Of a stretch of DNA of 64,000 nt, positions 1 to 9,209 are shown piece after piece. Source of the DNA: Scalesia atractyloides. Its lineage: Eukaryota > Streptophyta > Magnoliopsida > Asterales > Asteraceae. The DNA is taken from NCBI GenBank assembly GCA_947069175.1, contig CAMTDV010000012.1, positions 34,752,341-34,816,340 on the forward strand. Reading direction: 5' to 3'. A program made the position numbers and the translations under genes. Under the pieces are notes generated by a model that made no database searches, was not told where the DNA came from, and saw only the letters and a program-made list of their open reading frames with translations. Position 1 is the stretch's first letter. The number at the start of each line of letters is the position of its first letter.

Positions 1-1069
1 ATTCTGGATGGTGGTCTCTATAGATTAGAACTAGATGATGACTTTTCCAAATCTTTGTTTCATATAATATTAATGAATCACTCACAAAGATGAAACAAAA
101 TCGAGGCTTAGAGACTTCATCCATGTTGTGGCATCAACGTTTAGGCCACATCTCAAGAGAACGATTAAATCGACTCGTAAAGGATGAAGTCTTTACCTCC
201 TCTCGATTTACTGATTTTGGAACATGTGTCAAATGTCTTAAAGTAAAAGGACATTAGCGAATAAGAAAGGTGCCACTAGGAGCTCTAATTTATTAGAACT
301 CATTCATATTGACATTAGTGGTCCTTACCAAATCGCTCATAACTGGACATACTTCATTTATCACTTTCATTGATGATTATTCTTGTTACATGTACTTTTA
401 TCTAATTAAGGAAAAATCTGAATCTCTTACAACTTTTAAAGATTATAAAACTGAAGTTGAAAAACAACTAGATCGTAAAATTAAAGTTGTGAGATCGGGT
501 ACAGGCTGTGAATATTATGGAAGACATACTGATGTGGGTCAAGCTCCTAGTCCATTTTATGAGTTTTGTAAGGTCCAGGGGATTATAAACCAATACACCA
601 TGCTAGGTACACCTCAGCAGAATGGTGTCGCTGAACGAAGAAATCGTACCCTTATGAACATGGTGCATAGTATGTTAGCCAACACTAATTTACCATTATT
701 CCTCTGACTGAAGCATTAAAAGCAGCTGTTCATATACTCAATAGAGTTCCTTCTAAGTCTGTCCCTAAAACTCCTTATGAACTTTGGACAGGAAGGAAAC
801 CGAGTCTTAAATATATGAAAGTATAGGGCTGCATTGCTGAAGCGAAACTTTACAATCCTTTCCTAAAGAAACTTGACCCTAAAATAGTTACCTGCTTCTT
901 TATTGGGTATCCTGATCACTCAAAGGGTTATCGTTTCTATTGTCCTTCCCATGTCACCCGTATTGTTGAAACCAAGCATGCCGCATTCCCGGAGGATTTT
1001 AAGGTCAGTGGGAGCAGTACCAATCCTTAAGAAGAATTGCAAGAAGTACAAGACGTGGGGGGGGGGGGA
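1..1069 (+). pseudogene. copia pol: GAG-pre-integrase and integrase (broken)
   Basis: The region reads as the integrase part of a copia polyprotein. Seen in sequence: the pre-integrase motif LWHQRLGH at 126-149, a CVKC pair near 230 that completes the HHCC zinc site, an IDISGP motif near 310 holding the first catalytic Asp, and NGVAERRNRTL near 620 holding the catalytic Glu. The position of the second catalytic Asp, normally in an RSD.G.EY context, reads RSGTGCEY (about 496-520), so that Asp is replaced by Gly. There are stops near 100 and 256 and frame changes near 300 and 705. Integrase would insert the cDNA into host chromatin; this copy cannot. The reading continues in weaker form to about 1050. 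Confidence 0.85.
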
Positions 1070-1074
1070 GATTC
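1070..1074 (+). repeat. target site duplication (left) of element B
   Basis: GATTC immediately before the TGTAAC start of the left LTR; an identical GATTC at 10642-10646 follows the TGTGACA end of the right LTR. Five-base duplications are normal for gypsy elements. This fixes the boundaries of B and shows it inserted into copia A. Confidence 0.93.
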
Positions 1075-1263
1075 TGTAACATCCGTCGAAAAACGGGTTT
1101 CAAAAACCCGCTTCGTTTATTAATCGAAATCAAGTTATAAAATTTCGTTGCGTATTTATGATTAATTTTAATTTTAAACAATACATAATTAATAAACAAT
1201 TTAGGATTTACAAAGTATAATTGTTAGAAAGTAAAAATAAAACAATTAAAAAGGAAAAAAGGT

Positions 1264-1327
1264 TGCCGGGATTCGAACCCGGGTCAGCCGGAAGACCTAA
1301 CTCACACCCACTTAACCACTCCGCCAC
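1264..1327 (-). other. antisense tRNA-like sequence in LTR B
   Basis: On the minus strand this reads TGGCGGAGTGGTTAAG (fits the A-box consensus TRGYNNARNNG). About 30 bases later comes GGGTTCGAATCCC, a perfect B box (GWTCRANNC). The T-arm equivalent is complete: a 5-bp CCGGG/CCCGG stem with a 7-base loop. The A-box wording resembles class II plant tRNAs (Ser/Leu). No good acceptor stem is visible, so it is a tRNA-derived or tRNA-like relic rather than a working tRNA gene. A nearly identical copy is at 9400-9463, and a diverged one in family member D. Confidence 0.7.
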
Positions 1328-1596
1328 TTAACTCACTTGTGCTATATAATGAAACAAATAACATTTATAATTAAACTCGAAATCAAACCCAGTGAAATCA
1401 GCGCGCCCAATTCGCAGTCGCCGGAAACTCCGACGATTTCGCCAATTATCGACGGTTTCCTTTGACTTAACGCGTGTATTAACGTCGACATCGGTTATAA
1501 CCGATGTCTAATCCACCGACATCAGTCGTAACCGCCGGAGAAAAGCTGACTATGAATCGAGACTGAAATAAGACCCAATTCAACTTGATTCTTCCC

Positions 1597-1604
1597 TATA
1601 AATA
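1597..1604 (+). promoter_or_regulatory. TATA box of LTR B
   Basis: TATAAATA in a C-rich context, inside the block (1427-2620) that the right LTR has lost. It is the best Pol II promoter candidate in this LTR. If used, the sense tRNA-like modules fall in the transcribed leader. Confidence 0.6.
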
Positions 1605-2184
1605 CACACCCAAGCCTTTGGTAATCATTTCGCTCAAAATCGCACCATTTCTCGAATCAATTTCACTCGCCGGAGATAATCTGCAATCACCGGACTTTCG
1701 CCGAAAAACCGAGACTCACATCAAAACGGTAAATATCTCGACTCTTTCGGTTTCAATCCATCATTAGACTATTACTAACATCAATCCATCACCCAGAATC
1801 AATCCCAGACGACGTTGCCGGATATTCTGTACTCGCCGGAAAATCTCTGGAATTTCCAAAATCACGTTGTGAATCGGTATAATCATCTAAACCTTCTGAT
1901 AATCATTGTTTAGTAATTCAATTTCATAACTAACCTATCAAAACTGTTAATTGATCCGATCAGACGGAGTTCACGAAACAGAGCCGACGATCCTTGCCGG
2001 AGTTCTGAGAAAGACATCTGTTCGGTACATTCATTCCAAAAACTCTCTCTATTTCATCACATTTCAATCACTTATAAGTTCGTTAATCGAATTTAACAAC
2101 AACAGTTGAATAATCGTTGTCTGTGTTTTTGAACGAAGAAGATGAAGTCGAACTAATGTATAAGTATAATTAAAACAAGATATA

Positions 2185-2265
2185 TAACCGGGTTAGACAC
2201 ACACTCCAGCGGTGGACTGTGTGCAAACAACTATCACGCGTCTCGAGTTCGATCCCTGAACCAAC
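2185..2265 (+). other. tRNA-like module 1 in LTR B
   Basis: Header GGGTTAGACAC at 2190-2200. It is followed by a hairpin (arms 2199-2208 and 2213-2222, loop GCGG, one mismatch) where a D-arm/A-box would lie, then a B-box match GTTCGATCC at 2247-2255. The A-box wording itself is not well kept in this module. It shares header, hairpin position, the following GTGCA and B box with the next two modules. Confidence 0.6.
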
Positions 2266-2354
2266 CTCACTCTCTGAAATAAAAATGCTCTTTTTAAAAT
2301 CGAACCGGGTTAACTCACTGAAAGATGTTAAGTATAATAAAAACCAGTATATTA

Positions 2355-2440
2355 ACCAGGTTAGACACACAGTCCAGCGGTGGACTGTGTGCAACGTTGA
2401 ATCACAGGTCCCGGGTTCGAGACCTGTTATATGGACCGGT
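2355..2440 (+). other. tRNA-like module 2 in LTR B
   Basis: Header AGGTTAGACAC at 2358-2368. A perfect 10-bp hairpin follows (ACACAGTCCA at 2367-2376, loop GCGG, TGGACTGTGT at 2381-2390), then B box GTTCGAGAC at 2415-2423. The B box sits in a second hairpin (ACAGGTC/GACCTGT). It starts 168 bases after module 1. Confidence 0.62.
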
Positions 2441-2523
2441 TCGATATAATTAAAACCTTTTTAAATGAATAAATTCTGATTAAACTAAATAGTGTATAAA
2501 GATAATTAAAAACAGAAATATTT

Positions 2524-2605
2524 CGGGTTAGACACTTAGCTCAGTTGGTAGAGCTGCGTGCACGCGTACGGGAGGTCACGAGTTCGAGTCTCACCCAGCG
2601 CATAC
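2524..2605 (+). other. tRNA-like module 3 in LTR B
   Basis: The most tRNA-like of the three. Header GGGTTAGACAC at 2525-2535, then TAGCTCAGTTGG at 2537-2548 (an A box as found in true tRNA genes, with D-stem AGCTC/GAGCT), and B box GTTCGAGTC at 2582-2590. The ACCC at about 2592-2595 can pair with the GGGT of the header, like the base of an acceptor stem. It starts 167 bases after module 2. The extra bases before the D-stem argue against a normal cloverleaf. Confidence 0.65.
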
Positions 2606-2622
2606 TTATACAAGACCGAACC

Positions 2623-2662
2623 GGTCAACAGTCAAAGTCAACGGTCAACCCAAAAAGTCAAC
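2623..2662 (+). promoter_or_regulatory. cluster of five W-box cores
   Basis: Five GTCAA sites (TTGAC on the other strand) occur within about 40 bases; two read TTGACC and three TTGACT on the minus strand, which fit the WRKY W-box. The same cluster is in the right LTR at about 9564-9603. Whether WRKY factors use it is inference. Confidence 0.4.
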
Positions 2663-3087
2663 ATTTTTTTTATATTTTTATTTATTTATTTAATTTAAAA
2701 ATCAATTAAAAATACTTAAAAATAATATTTTTAAAGTTAGAAAACGACCTTAAACTCACAAAAATAAATCTAAAAATCATATTAAAATTGTTAATAAAAT
2801 CCACTTATTTACCGTACCTTTTCGTTATTATTTAGGTTAGTTATTCCTCGTCTATCAACTCTCTAAACTCGTGCGCATCCAACATCATCAAACGAACGCA
2901 CCCAATGTGAGTGAATCTCTACCAATTCCCCGTTTTAATCACATTTTGGGGTGTATCATGTATTTATTTATTTCAATTAAACACTTGTGCATCCATCATA
3001 TCCATGATAAAATGTGTATTAAATCTGTATCAACTGTTTGTGTGGTTAATGTTTAGATTAAATTTATCATTTTCAGTACATACATCA

Positions 3088-3275
3088 TCATAGGCCGCCG
3101 CTCCCCATTACCTATGAGCGTGAGCTGTTCCCCATTACCTATGAACGTGAACGAGGCGTTGCCAACATACGATCGGCTTCGTTTGATTGAGCCTTGATCG
3201 CACATACACCATCATAGGCCGTCCGTTCCTCATTACCTATGAGCGTGAACGAGACGTTGCCAACATATACATTAT
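3088..3275 (+). repeat. partial tandem duplication in LTR B
   Basis: A unit containing CATAGGCCG, CATTACCTATGAGCG and GCGTTGCCAACATA occurs twice, at about 3088-3172 and 3210-3262, with a partial third CATTACCTATGA copy between. Right-LTR equivalents lie at about 10038-10222. Family member D has only one full copy, so the duplication arose in B's lineage or was lost in D's. Confidence 0.6.
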
Positions 3276-3694
3276 CATTCCTGTCATATACTCATGCAAG
3301 GTGTTTTGTCATTGTATGTTTATTTACGTTTGCTCATATACGATTATTGCACAAGTTTTCCATATTAATTATAACAAGAAATCATTAATAAATGTTTTCT
3401 AATAAGGTTCACTCGCCAACTTTTGTTGACCCCAAAACCCCCATTTTTACACATGATACAGGTGATCCAGTTGAAGCAAGAAACATATAGGACGGCCTAG
3501 AAGAATAAAACAGTTTAGATGTTGGATTGTTTATTTAATTTTTATTTTCCTTGTATTGTATGAGTTTGACTTGAACATTTGAGATGTAATTTGAATTTAA
3601 TAAATATGAAACATATTAGTAAACATCATGAGCTTTGGTGATAACCCAATTATGCCCCGACTCTTATTCCGCTGCGGGTCGGGGTGTGACAGAT

Positions 3695-3710
3695 TGGTAT
3701 CAGAGCCATG
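3695..3710 (+). other. primer binding site of element B
   Basis: TGGTATCAGAGCCATG starts four bases after the LTR end. TGGTATCAGAGC is the usual plant complement of the initiator methionine tRNA 3' end, where minus-strand DNA synthesis starts. Confidence 0.85.
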
Positions 3711-4501
3711 ACTATAGGGATACAGGATAGGTTATTAGACCCTTAGAGCCTATACTATAGTTGATTAGAATTTTTAAATTGTTTGTGTGTTACATGCAAA
3801 ATTCATGATGTTTATATGCTTTATGTTTATTGTTACATTCAATGTTATGCAAGCATGTTCATAAGTACATACTATTATACAATGCTCATCATGAATCATA
3901 TTCTTATAACATACCATATCCATGAGAGCACACACCTCACAATTCTTATGATTTTTACAACGATTTTTGTATTTTCAAATCACATCAAAGTGAGTTCTTA
4001 TGACGGGCATGTAGTAACTGGAAGGGTACGGGTACCGGTAGTCGGAACGTCCTGTCTAGGCTTGGCATTCGTATAAATCCAAAATAAAGGACCAGTTTGC
4101 CTACCTGGGGACTAACGTTGAGAGTATGAAGGACCTATTAGGCCAAAGCATGCTATACCAAACGTCGTGTGAACTAACCCCACTTTGAGTTGTCATTGTG
4201 TCTATACCTGGACACCCTCCGACCATACATCTCGCAAACATATTTCATGGTTTTCCTTCGGGTGATGCGAGTGTTAAACCGCCAAAACCAATGTGAATCC
4301 TACTAAACCAATAGTCGTGGGGGCCCACATGACTATACAGGCGATGGTATGGGGGACATTGGAGGCCCAAACATGAGCAAACCCAAGACATCCTATGGAT
4401 GTAGTTGCATTATTGATGATTATGTTATTTTATTATTTTAAACGACACATGACACCTAAAGACTCCTTAAACTCACAATCTTCCTATGTATGTTCCTGTA
4501 G
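3711..4501 (+). other. untranslated leader of element B
   Basis: About 790 bases between primer site and gag. I see no long coding frame of element type. The segment is matched in family member D (about 43926-44777), so it is a conserved part of the element, probably leader RNA with packaging or translation signals (inferred). Confidence 0.6.
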
Positions 4502-5355
4502 ATGTCGGCTTGGCAGCTACGTGGAGGTCGAAAGTCAGGAAGGTCAAACGAACGCTTGGCCACCCAAATTGCAAAACAAATGGCCGCGGTGCTTCCTGAC
4601 ATTGTTATTCAAGTCCAACAAGCTCTCACCGCAAATCCCATCAACCCTCCCAATCAAGAGGATCAAAACGTCGACAACCCTCCCTCCAAGAAGTGCTCCT
4701 ACAAACACTTCAAGTCTTGCGATCCCCCAAAGTATGAAGGGACCGAAGGTGTCACCGCTCTCCTCCACTGGTTTGAGGAAATGGAAAACACCTTCCTCAA
4801 TTGCGATTGTCCCGAGGATCGCAAGGTACGTTACGCAACCGGGAGACTATTTGGGGTAGCCCTGACCTGGTGGAACACTGAGAAGGGTAAGAGAGGAGTT
4901 GAAGATGCTATGGCCTTAACGTGGGAAGAGTTAAGGGAAATCATGACGAGACGCTTCTGTCCAAGAAGCGAGATCAAAAAGTTAGAGGATGAATTTCATT
5001 CGTTGAAGCAAAAGGAGAGAGATCATACTTCCTACAACAAGAGGTTTTTAGAGTTGAACCAAATGGTCCCTAACTTGTTCACCCCAGTGTACCGCTTGGT
5101 TGAACACTACATCCGAGGCCTCCCCTCGAAAATTCAAGACTCGGTTCTAAGCACTTCACCTGCAACACTTGAAGCTGCAATGGAACTAGCTACCGAACTT
5201 ACCGAGAATCGCATCAGAAACGGTAAATTCAAGGGGGAGAAAAAGAAAGCTCCCATTGAGGCTCAAACCTCAAATCATTCTGGCTCCTCTTCGAAATTTA
5301 CTGGCAAGAGGAAGCGAAACAACAAAAACTTTGCTGTCACCCAAACAAACCCCCC
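4502..5355 (+). pseudogene. gag of element B (frame broken at its end)
   Basis: Capsid precursor of a gypsy element, starting at ATG 4502. It has a basic N-terminus (MSAWQLRGGRKSGRS), a Gln/Asn/Pro-rich linker, then the retrotransposon gag fold with KYEGTEGVTALLHWFEEME, the TWWN motif near residue 122 and RRFCP near residue 153. The frame is intact for about 280 residues. At a run of seven C (5350-5356) it shifts, and the zinc-knuckle region continues in another frame. Gag would form the cytoplasmic virus-like particle. The start matches the equivalent ATG in element D (44778). Confidence 0.9.
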
Positions 5356-6790
5356 CAATCACTGCTGCACCCATCACCCAAGTTGCCCCCTCATCTGCAC
5401 CATACAAAAGGCCATACTCCGGCCCCTACCCAAAATGCACCCGTTGCCAATACCATCATTCTCCTGAACACCCCTGTCAATATTGCACCAGCTGTGGCCG
5501 TGCAGGTCACACCATCCAAACCTGCCGCACACTGCAGCGAATGAACCGCAACCAACCCACAACTCAAACCCACCATCAGATAATGGGTCAAGCCCAACAA
5601 CCCCTACTACTACCACCTACACAACATACGGCCCAAACCTACTACCAACCCAACTACCCCATGATGCAACCCATGCGGGCTTGTTACAACTGTGGAGACC
5701 CAAACCACTTTAGAAACACTTGTCCACGCTTGGTGAACATCATACATGCTCAAGCTCAAGCAAATCCGGTGAACCAAGCTAACCAAGCTCCTCCACCTGC
5801 TAGAGGAAGAGCTTTCAACATCAACGCCAATCAAGCTAGGGCCGACAACAACGTGGTTAACGGTACGTTTCTCATCAATGGTAGTTATGCATCCATGTTA
5901 TTTGATCCTTGCGCGGATAAGAGTTTTGTGTCCTTAGAATTTGAACCCATCCTCAACCAAACCCGTGATAAACTCATGGAATCCATAACGGTGGAAGTTG
6001 CTGACGGAAAACCGGTCTCATTAAACTCCATTATCCGAAACTGTACTCTCACTCTAAACGATCACGATTTTCCAGTTGACCTCATTCCTATGAAGTTGGG
6101 AAGTTTTGACATTATAATCGGCATGGACTGGCTCAACCAACATCATGCTGAAGTAGTATGCCGCGAAAAGTTCATTCGCATTCCTCTTGCAGACGGTCAA
6201 ACCCTACGAATCTTTGGAGAAACCCCTTCGAAAGGACTCAAACTGATGTCCTGTCTTCAAGCCCGAAAATATCTCCGCAAGAATTATGTCGCATTCCTAA
6301 CTCATGTTGTCAAGAAGGGAAACAAGGAGAAGAAACTCGAAGATATACCTGTAGTGAAAGAATTCCCACAAGTCTTTCCCGACGACATCTCAGGACTTCC
6401 TCCCATGAGAGAAGTCGAATTCCGCATTGATCTTATACCTGGCGCTACACCCGTCGCGAAATCTCCTTATAGGTTAGCCCTATCCGAAATGCAAGAGCTG
6501 GCCAGTGAACTACAAGAACTGACCGACAAAGGATTCATACGTCCTAGCTCATCGCCTTGGGGTGCACCTGTTCTGTTTGTGAAGAAGAAAGATGGAACGT
6601 TTCGCATGTGTATCGATTACAGAGAACTCAACAAATTAACGGTCAAGAACCGCTATCCATTACCTCGCATCGATGATCTACTAGACCAACTTCAGGGCGC
6701 CACCTGTTTTTCAAAGATCGACCTTCGTTTTGGCTATCACCAACTCAGAGTACATGAAGAAGACGTCCCAAAGACCGCCTTCCGAATCGT
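5356..6790 (+). pseudogene. zinc knuckles, protease and RT N-terminal half of element B
   Basis: This continues gag-pol in a new frame. First come two Cys/His clusters, the second a regular CX2CX4HX4C knuckle (CYNCGDPNHFRNTC, about 5680-5721). Next is a retropepsin-like segment ending near 6140, where the active-site triad that should read DTG is DPC (in LFDPCADKSF), so the protease is predicted dead. The RT then starts, with VKKKDGTFRMCIDYRELNK and IDDLLDQLQGATCFSKIDL carrying the first catalytic Asp. The frame breaks at about 6785 by loss of one base relative to related copies, just before the GHYEF segment. Confidence 0.88.
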
Positions 6791-7891
6791 TATGGTCATT
6801 ACGAATTCATGGTCATGCCGTTTGGATTAACCAACGCCCCAGCTGTGTTCATGGATATAATGAATAGGGTATGCAAACCCTATCTCGACCGCTTTGTCAT
6901 AGTCTTCATCGACGACATCCTCATCTACTCAAAGTCTAAATCTGATCATGAACGACACCTTCGACTCATCCTCACACTCTTAAGAACCGAAAAGCTCTAC
7001 GCTAAATTCTCCAAATGCGAATTCTGGTTAAGAGAAGTACAATTCCTTGGACCTGTCGTCAATTACAAGGGAATACATGTCGACCCCTCAAAGATCAAAG
7101 CAGTACAGGAATGGCAAGCGCCACGTACCCCTACCGAAGTAAGATCATTTCTTGGTTTGGCTGGTTACTATCGCCGTTTCATTTCAAATTTCTCTCGTAT
7201 TGCTGTACCACTCACGGCTTTGACACATAAAGGAAAACCCTTCATATGGGGACCTAAACAAGACGAAGCCTTCCAAACCCTTAAGCAAAAGCTTTGTGAT
7301 GCACCTATCCTCACACTTCCTGAAGGTTGCAATGACTTTGTAGTATATTGCGACGCATCAGGGCAAGGACTAGGCTGCGTATTAATGCAAAGAGGAAAGG
7401 TAATAGCCTACGCTTCTAGACAACTCAAAGTTCATGAGAAGAACTACACCACCCATGACTTGGAACTTGGAGCTGTTGTGTTCGCTCTTAAGATATGGAG
7501 ACATTACCTCTACGGTACCAAATGTGAAATATACACTGACCACAAGAGCCTCCAACATATCTTCAATCAGAAGGAGTTTAATATGAGACAACGAAGATGG
7601 GTCGAACTTCTTAATGACTACGACTGCGAAATTTGGTATCATCCTGGCAAGGCAAATGTGGTGGCTGATGCACTCAGTCGAAAGGGTTATGCGAAGTCCA
7701 TTCGTCTTCTATGTTCGCAAATCATAACCGACATCAAAGATCAAATCCGAGAAGCTCAACATGTTTCTATAACAGAAAACGACATACGCAATGAGTTATC
7801 TTGTGGAGCAGAACTTAAACTCGAAACAAAATCCGACGGAATTCTGTATTATCTAGATCGCATATGGATTCCCGATCACAATAAACTTTGA
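6791..7891 (+). pseudogene. RT C-terminal half and RNase H of element B
   Basis: The reading resumes in another frame with FGLTNAPAVFMD and the RT catalytic box FIDDILIYS near 6910. The RT connection follows (RSFLGLAGYYRRFI near 7150). RNase H has YCDASGQGLGC, DLELGAVVFALKIWRHYL and YTDHKSL near 7350-7550, so its acidic residues are kept. It ends with the linker VVADALSRKGYA and a TGA at 7889-7891 that interrupts the link to integrase. RT copies the RNA into DNA and RNase H removes the template. Confidence 0.9.
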
Positions 7892-8593
7892 GATTTCCTT
7901 ATGAAAGAGGCGCACAAAACACGATACTCTGTACACCCAGGAGCCGACAAGATGTATCAAGACCTTCGATACACCTACTGGTGGCCTGGCATGAAAAAGG
8001 ATATTGTTGTTTTTGTTTCCAAGTGCCTTACCTGTTCTAAAGTAAAAGCTGAACATCAAAGACCTTCAGGACTTCTAACCCAACCTGAAATACATGTATG
8101 GAAGTGGGAAAACATAACCATGGACTTCATTACCGGGTTACCTCGCACCTCCAGTGGGTATGACACTATATGGGTAATCATTGATCGTCTCACAAAATCA
8201 GCTCACTTCATTCCGATTCGCGAGGACTTCAAGAACGAGAAGTTAGCTCGCATCTACATCAGGGAGATTGTAAGTCGTCATGGTGTACCTTTAAGCATCA
8301 CTTCAGACCGTGATGGTCGTTTCACCTCACGAACATGGCAAGCCGTATAAGCCGCTTTGGGTACACGATTAGACCTCAGCACCGCTTTTCATCCTCAAAC
8401 TGACGGACAATCTGAACGCACCATTCAAACTCTTGAAGACATGCTTCGAGCATGTGTCATAGACTTCAAAGGGAATTGGGACGCTCATCTACCATTAGTT
8501 GTATTTTCGTACAACAACAGCTATCATTCAAGTATCGGCATGGCACCTTTCGAAGTTTTATATGGTCGTAAGTGCCGATCACCTATATGTTAG
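7892..8593 (+). pseudogene. integrase zinc-binding and core of element B
   Basis: The integrase has an HHCC zinc region (Y..HPG..KMYQ, then CLTCSKVKAEH) at about 7930-8060. The core keeps all three acidic residues: TMDFITGLP (about 8118), SDRDGRF (about 8305) and SERTIQTLEDML (about 8410). Two in-frame stops break it: TAA at 8348-8350 where a Gln is expected, and TAG at 8591-8593 where a Trp is expected. Otherwise the frame holds across both stops, so they look like simple point changes. Confidence 0.9.
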
Positions 8594-9175
8594 CACGAAA
8601 TTGGAGAAGCTCAAATCACCGGCCCAGAATTAATTCAAGAAACAACAGACAAGATCCATCAAATTCGAAACAATCTTCTAGCGGCACAAAGTCGTCAAAA
8701 GAGTTATGCAGACAAACGACGAAAGCCCTTGGAATTTAACATTGGTGACCAAGTACTTTTAAAAGTATCACCGTGGAAGGGAGTGGTTCGTTTTGGCCAA
8801 AAAGGCAAGCTAGCACCACGCTACGTAGGACCTTTCAAGATACTCGAAAGAGTAGGACCTGTAGCATACAAGCTTGACCTACCAGAAGAACTCAACAGAA
8901 TTCATCCCACATTCCACGTATCAAACTTAAAGAAGTGCCTCGCCGATGAAAACCTCCATATTCCTCTAGAAGACATTCAAGTCGATGAATCTATGCATTT
9001 CATTGAAAGACCAGTAGAAATTATGGACTTCGGAGAGAAACGTTTACGACGAAGTCGTATTCCAATTGTCAGGGTACGCTGGGAGTCGAAACGAGGACCT
9101 GAGTTTACTTGGGAACGTGAAGACTCAATGCGCGAGAAATACCCACATCTTTTTCCTGTTACCACTACTCCTTAA
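8594..9175 (+). pseudogene. integrase C-terminus with chromo-like end, element B
   Basis: Continues integrase after the TAG. The GPY/F-type module (KLAPRYVGPFKILERVGPVAYKL in two parts, about 8805-8880) is followed by a short chromodomain-like tail with IVRVRWESKRGPEFTWE and a terminal KYPHLF before the stop at 9173-9175. Chromovirus tails of this type direct insertion to particular chromatin in known families. The polypurine tract begins 20 bases later. Confidence 0.85.
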
Positions 9176-9195
9176 ATTTCAGGACGAAATTTCTA

Positions 9196-9209
9196 AAAGT
9201 AGGGGATAC
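9196..9209 (+). other. polypurine tract of element B
   Basis: AAAAGTAGGGGATA directly before the right LTR; primer for plus-strand DNA. The same tract precedes D's right LTR (55366-55379). Confidence 0.75.

Larger units (their letters stand above)
1..1074 (+). mobile_element. Ty1/copia element A, left part
   Basis: This is the left visible part of a copia-type LTR retrotransposon; its own 5' LTR and gag lie before the window. The part present covers the GAG-pre-integrase and integrase regions of pol. It stops at 1074, where gypsy element B has inserted. The same copia reading resumes at 10642 with the RT region, and the 5-bp sequence GATTC is present on both sides of B (1070-1074 and 10642-10646). 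A run of 12 G lies just before the insertion (1057-1068). Assignment to copia rests on the integrase-before-RT order. Confidence 0.9.
1075..3691 (+). repeat. left LTR of element B
   Basis: Begins TGTAACATCCG and ends GGGGTGTGACA. It aligns nearly base for base with 9210-10641 except for one internal block (1427-2620) absent from the right copy. A TATAAATA box at 1597-1604 is the likely promoter, so U3 would be about 1075-1620. Upstream of it is an antisense tRNA-like sequence (1264-1327). Downstream are three sense tRNA-like modules (2185-2605), a cluster of GTCAA sites (2623-2662) and a partial tandem duplication (3088-3275). Confidence 0.93.

Noticed and set aside
2524..2605. A functional tRNA gene
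   Set aside because: A and B boxes are good, but the header adds extra bases before the D-stem, no clear anticodon arm or full acceptor stem forms, and it is repeated within an LTR. tRNA-like is safer.
2871..3402. Small ORFs in LTR B conserved in the right LTR
   Set aside because: Their conservation follows from LTR identity; frames are not kept in element D.
5374..5616. Minus-strand ORFs opposite the zinc-knuckle region of B
   Set aside because: Shadow frames of the gag-pol coding strand.
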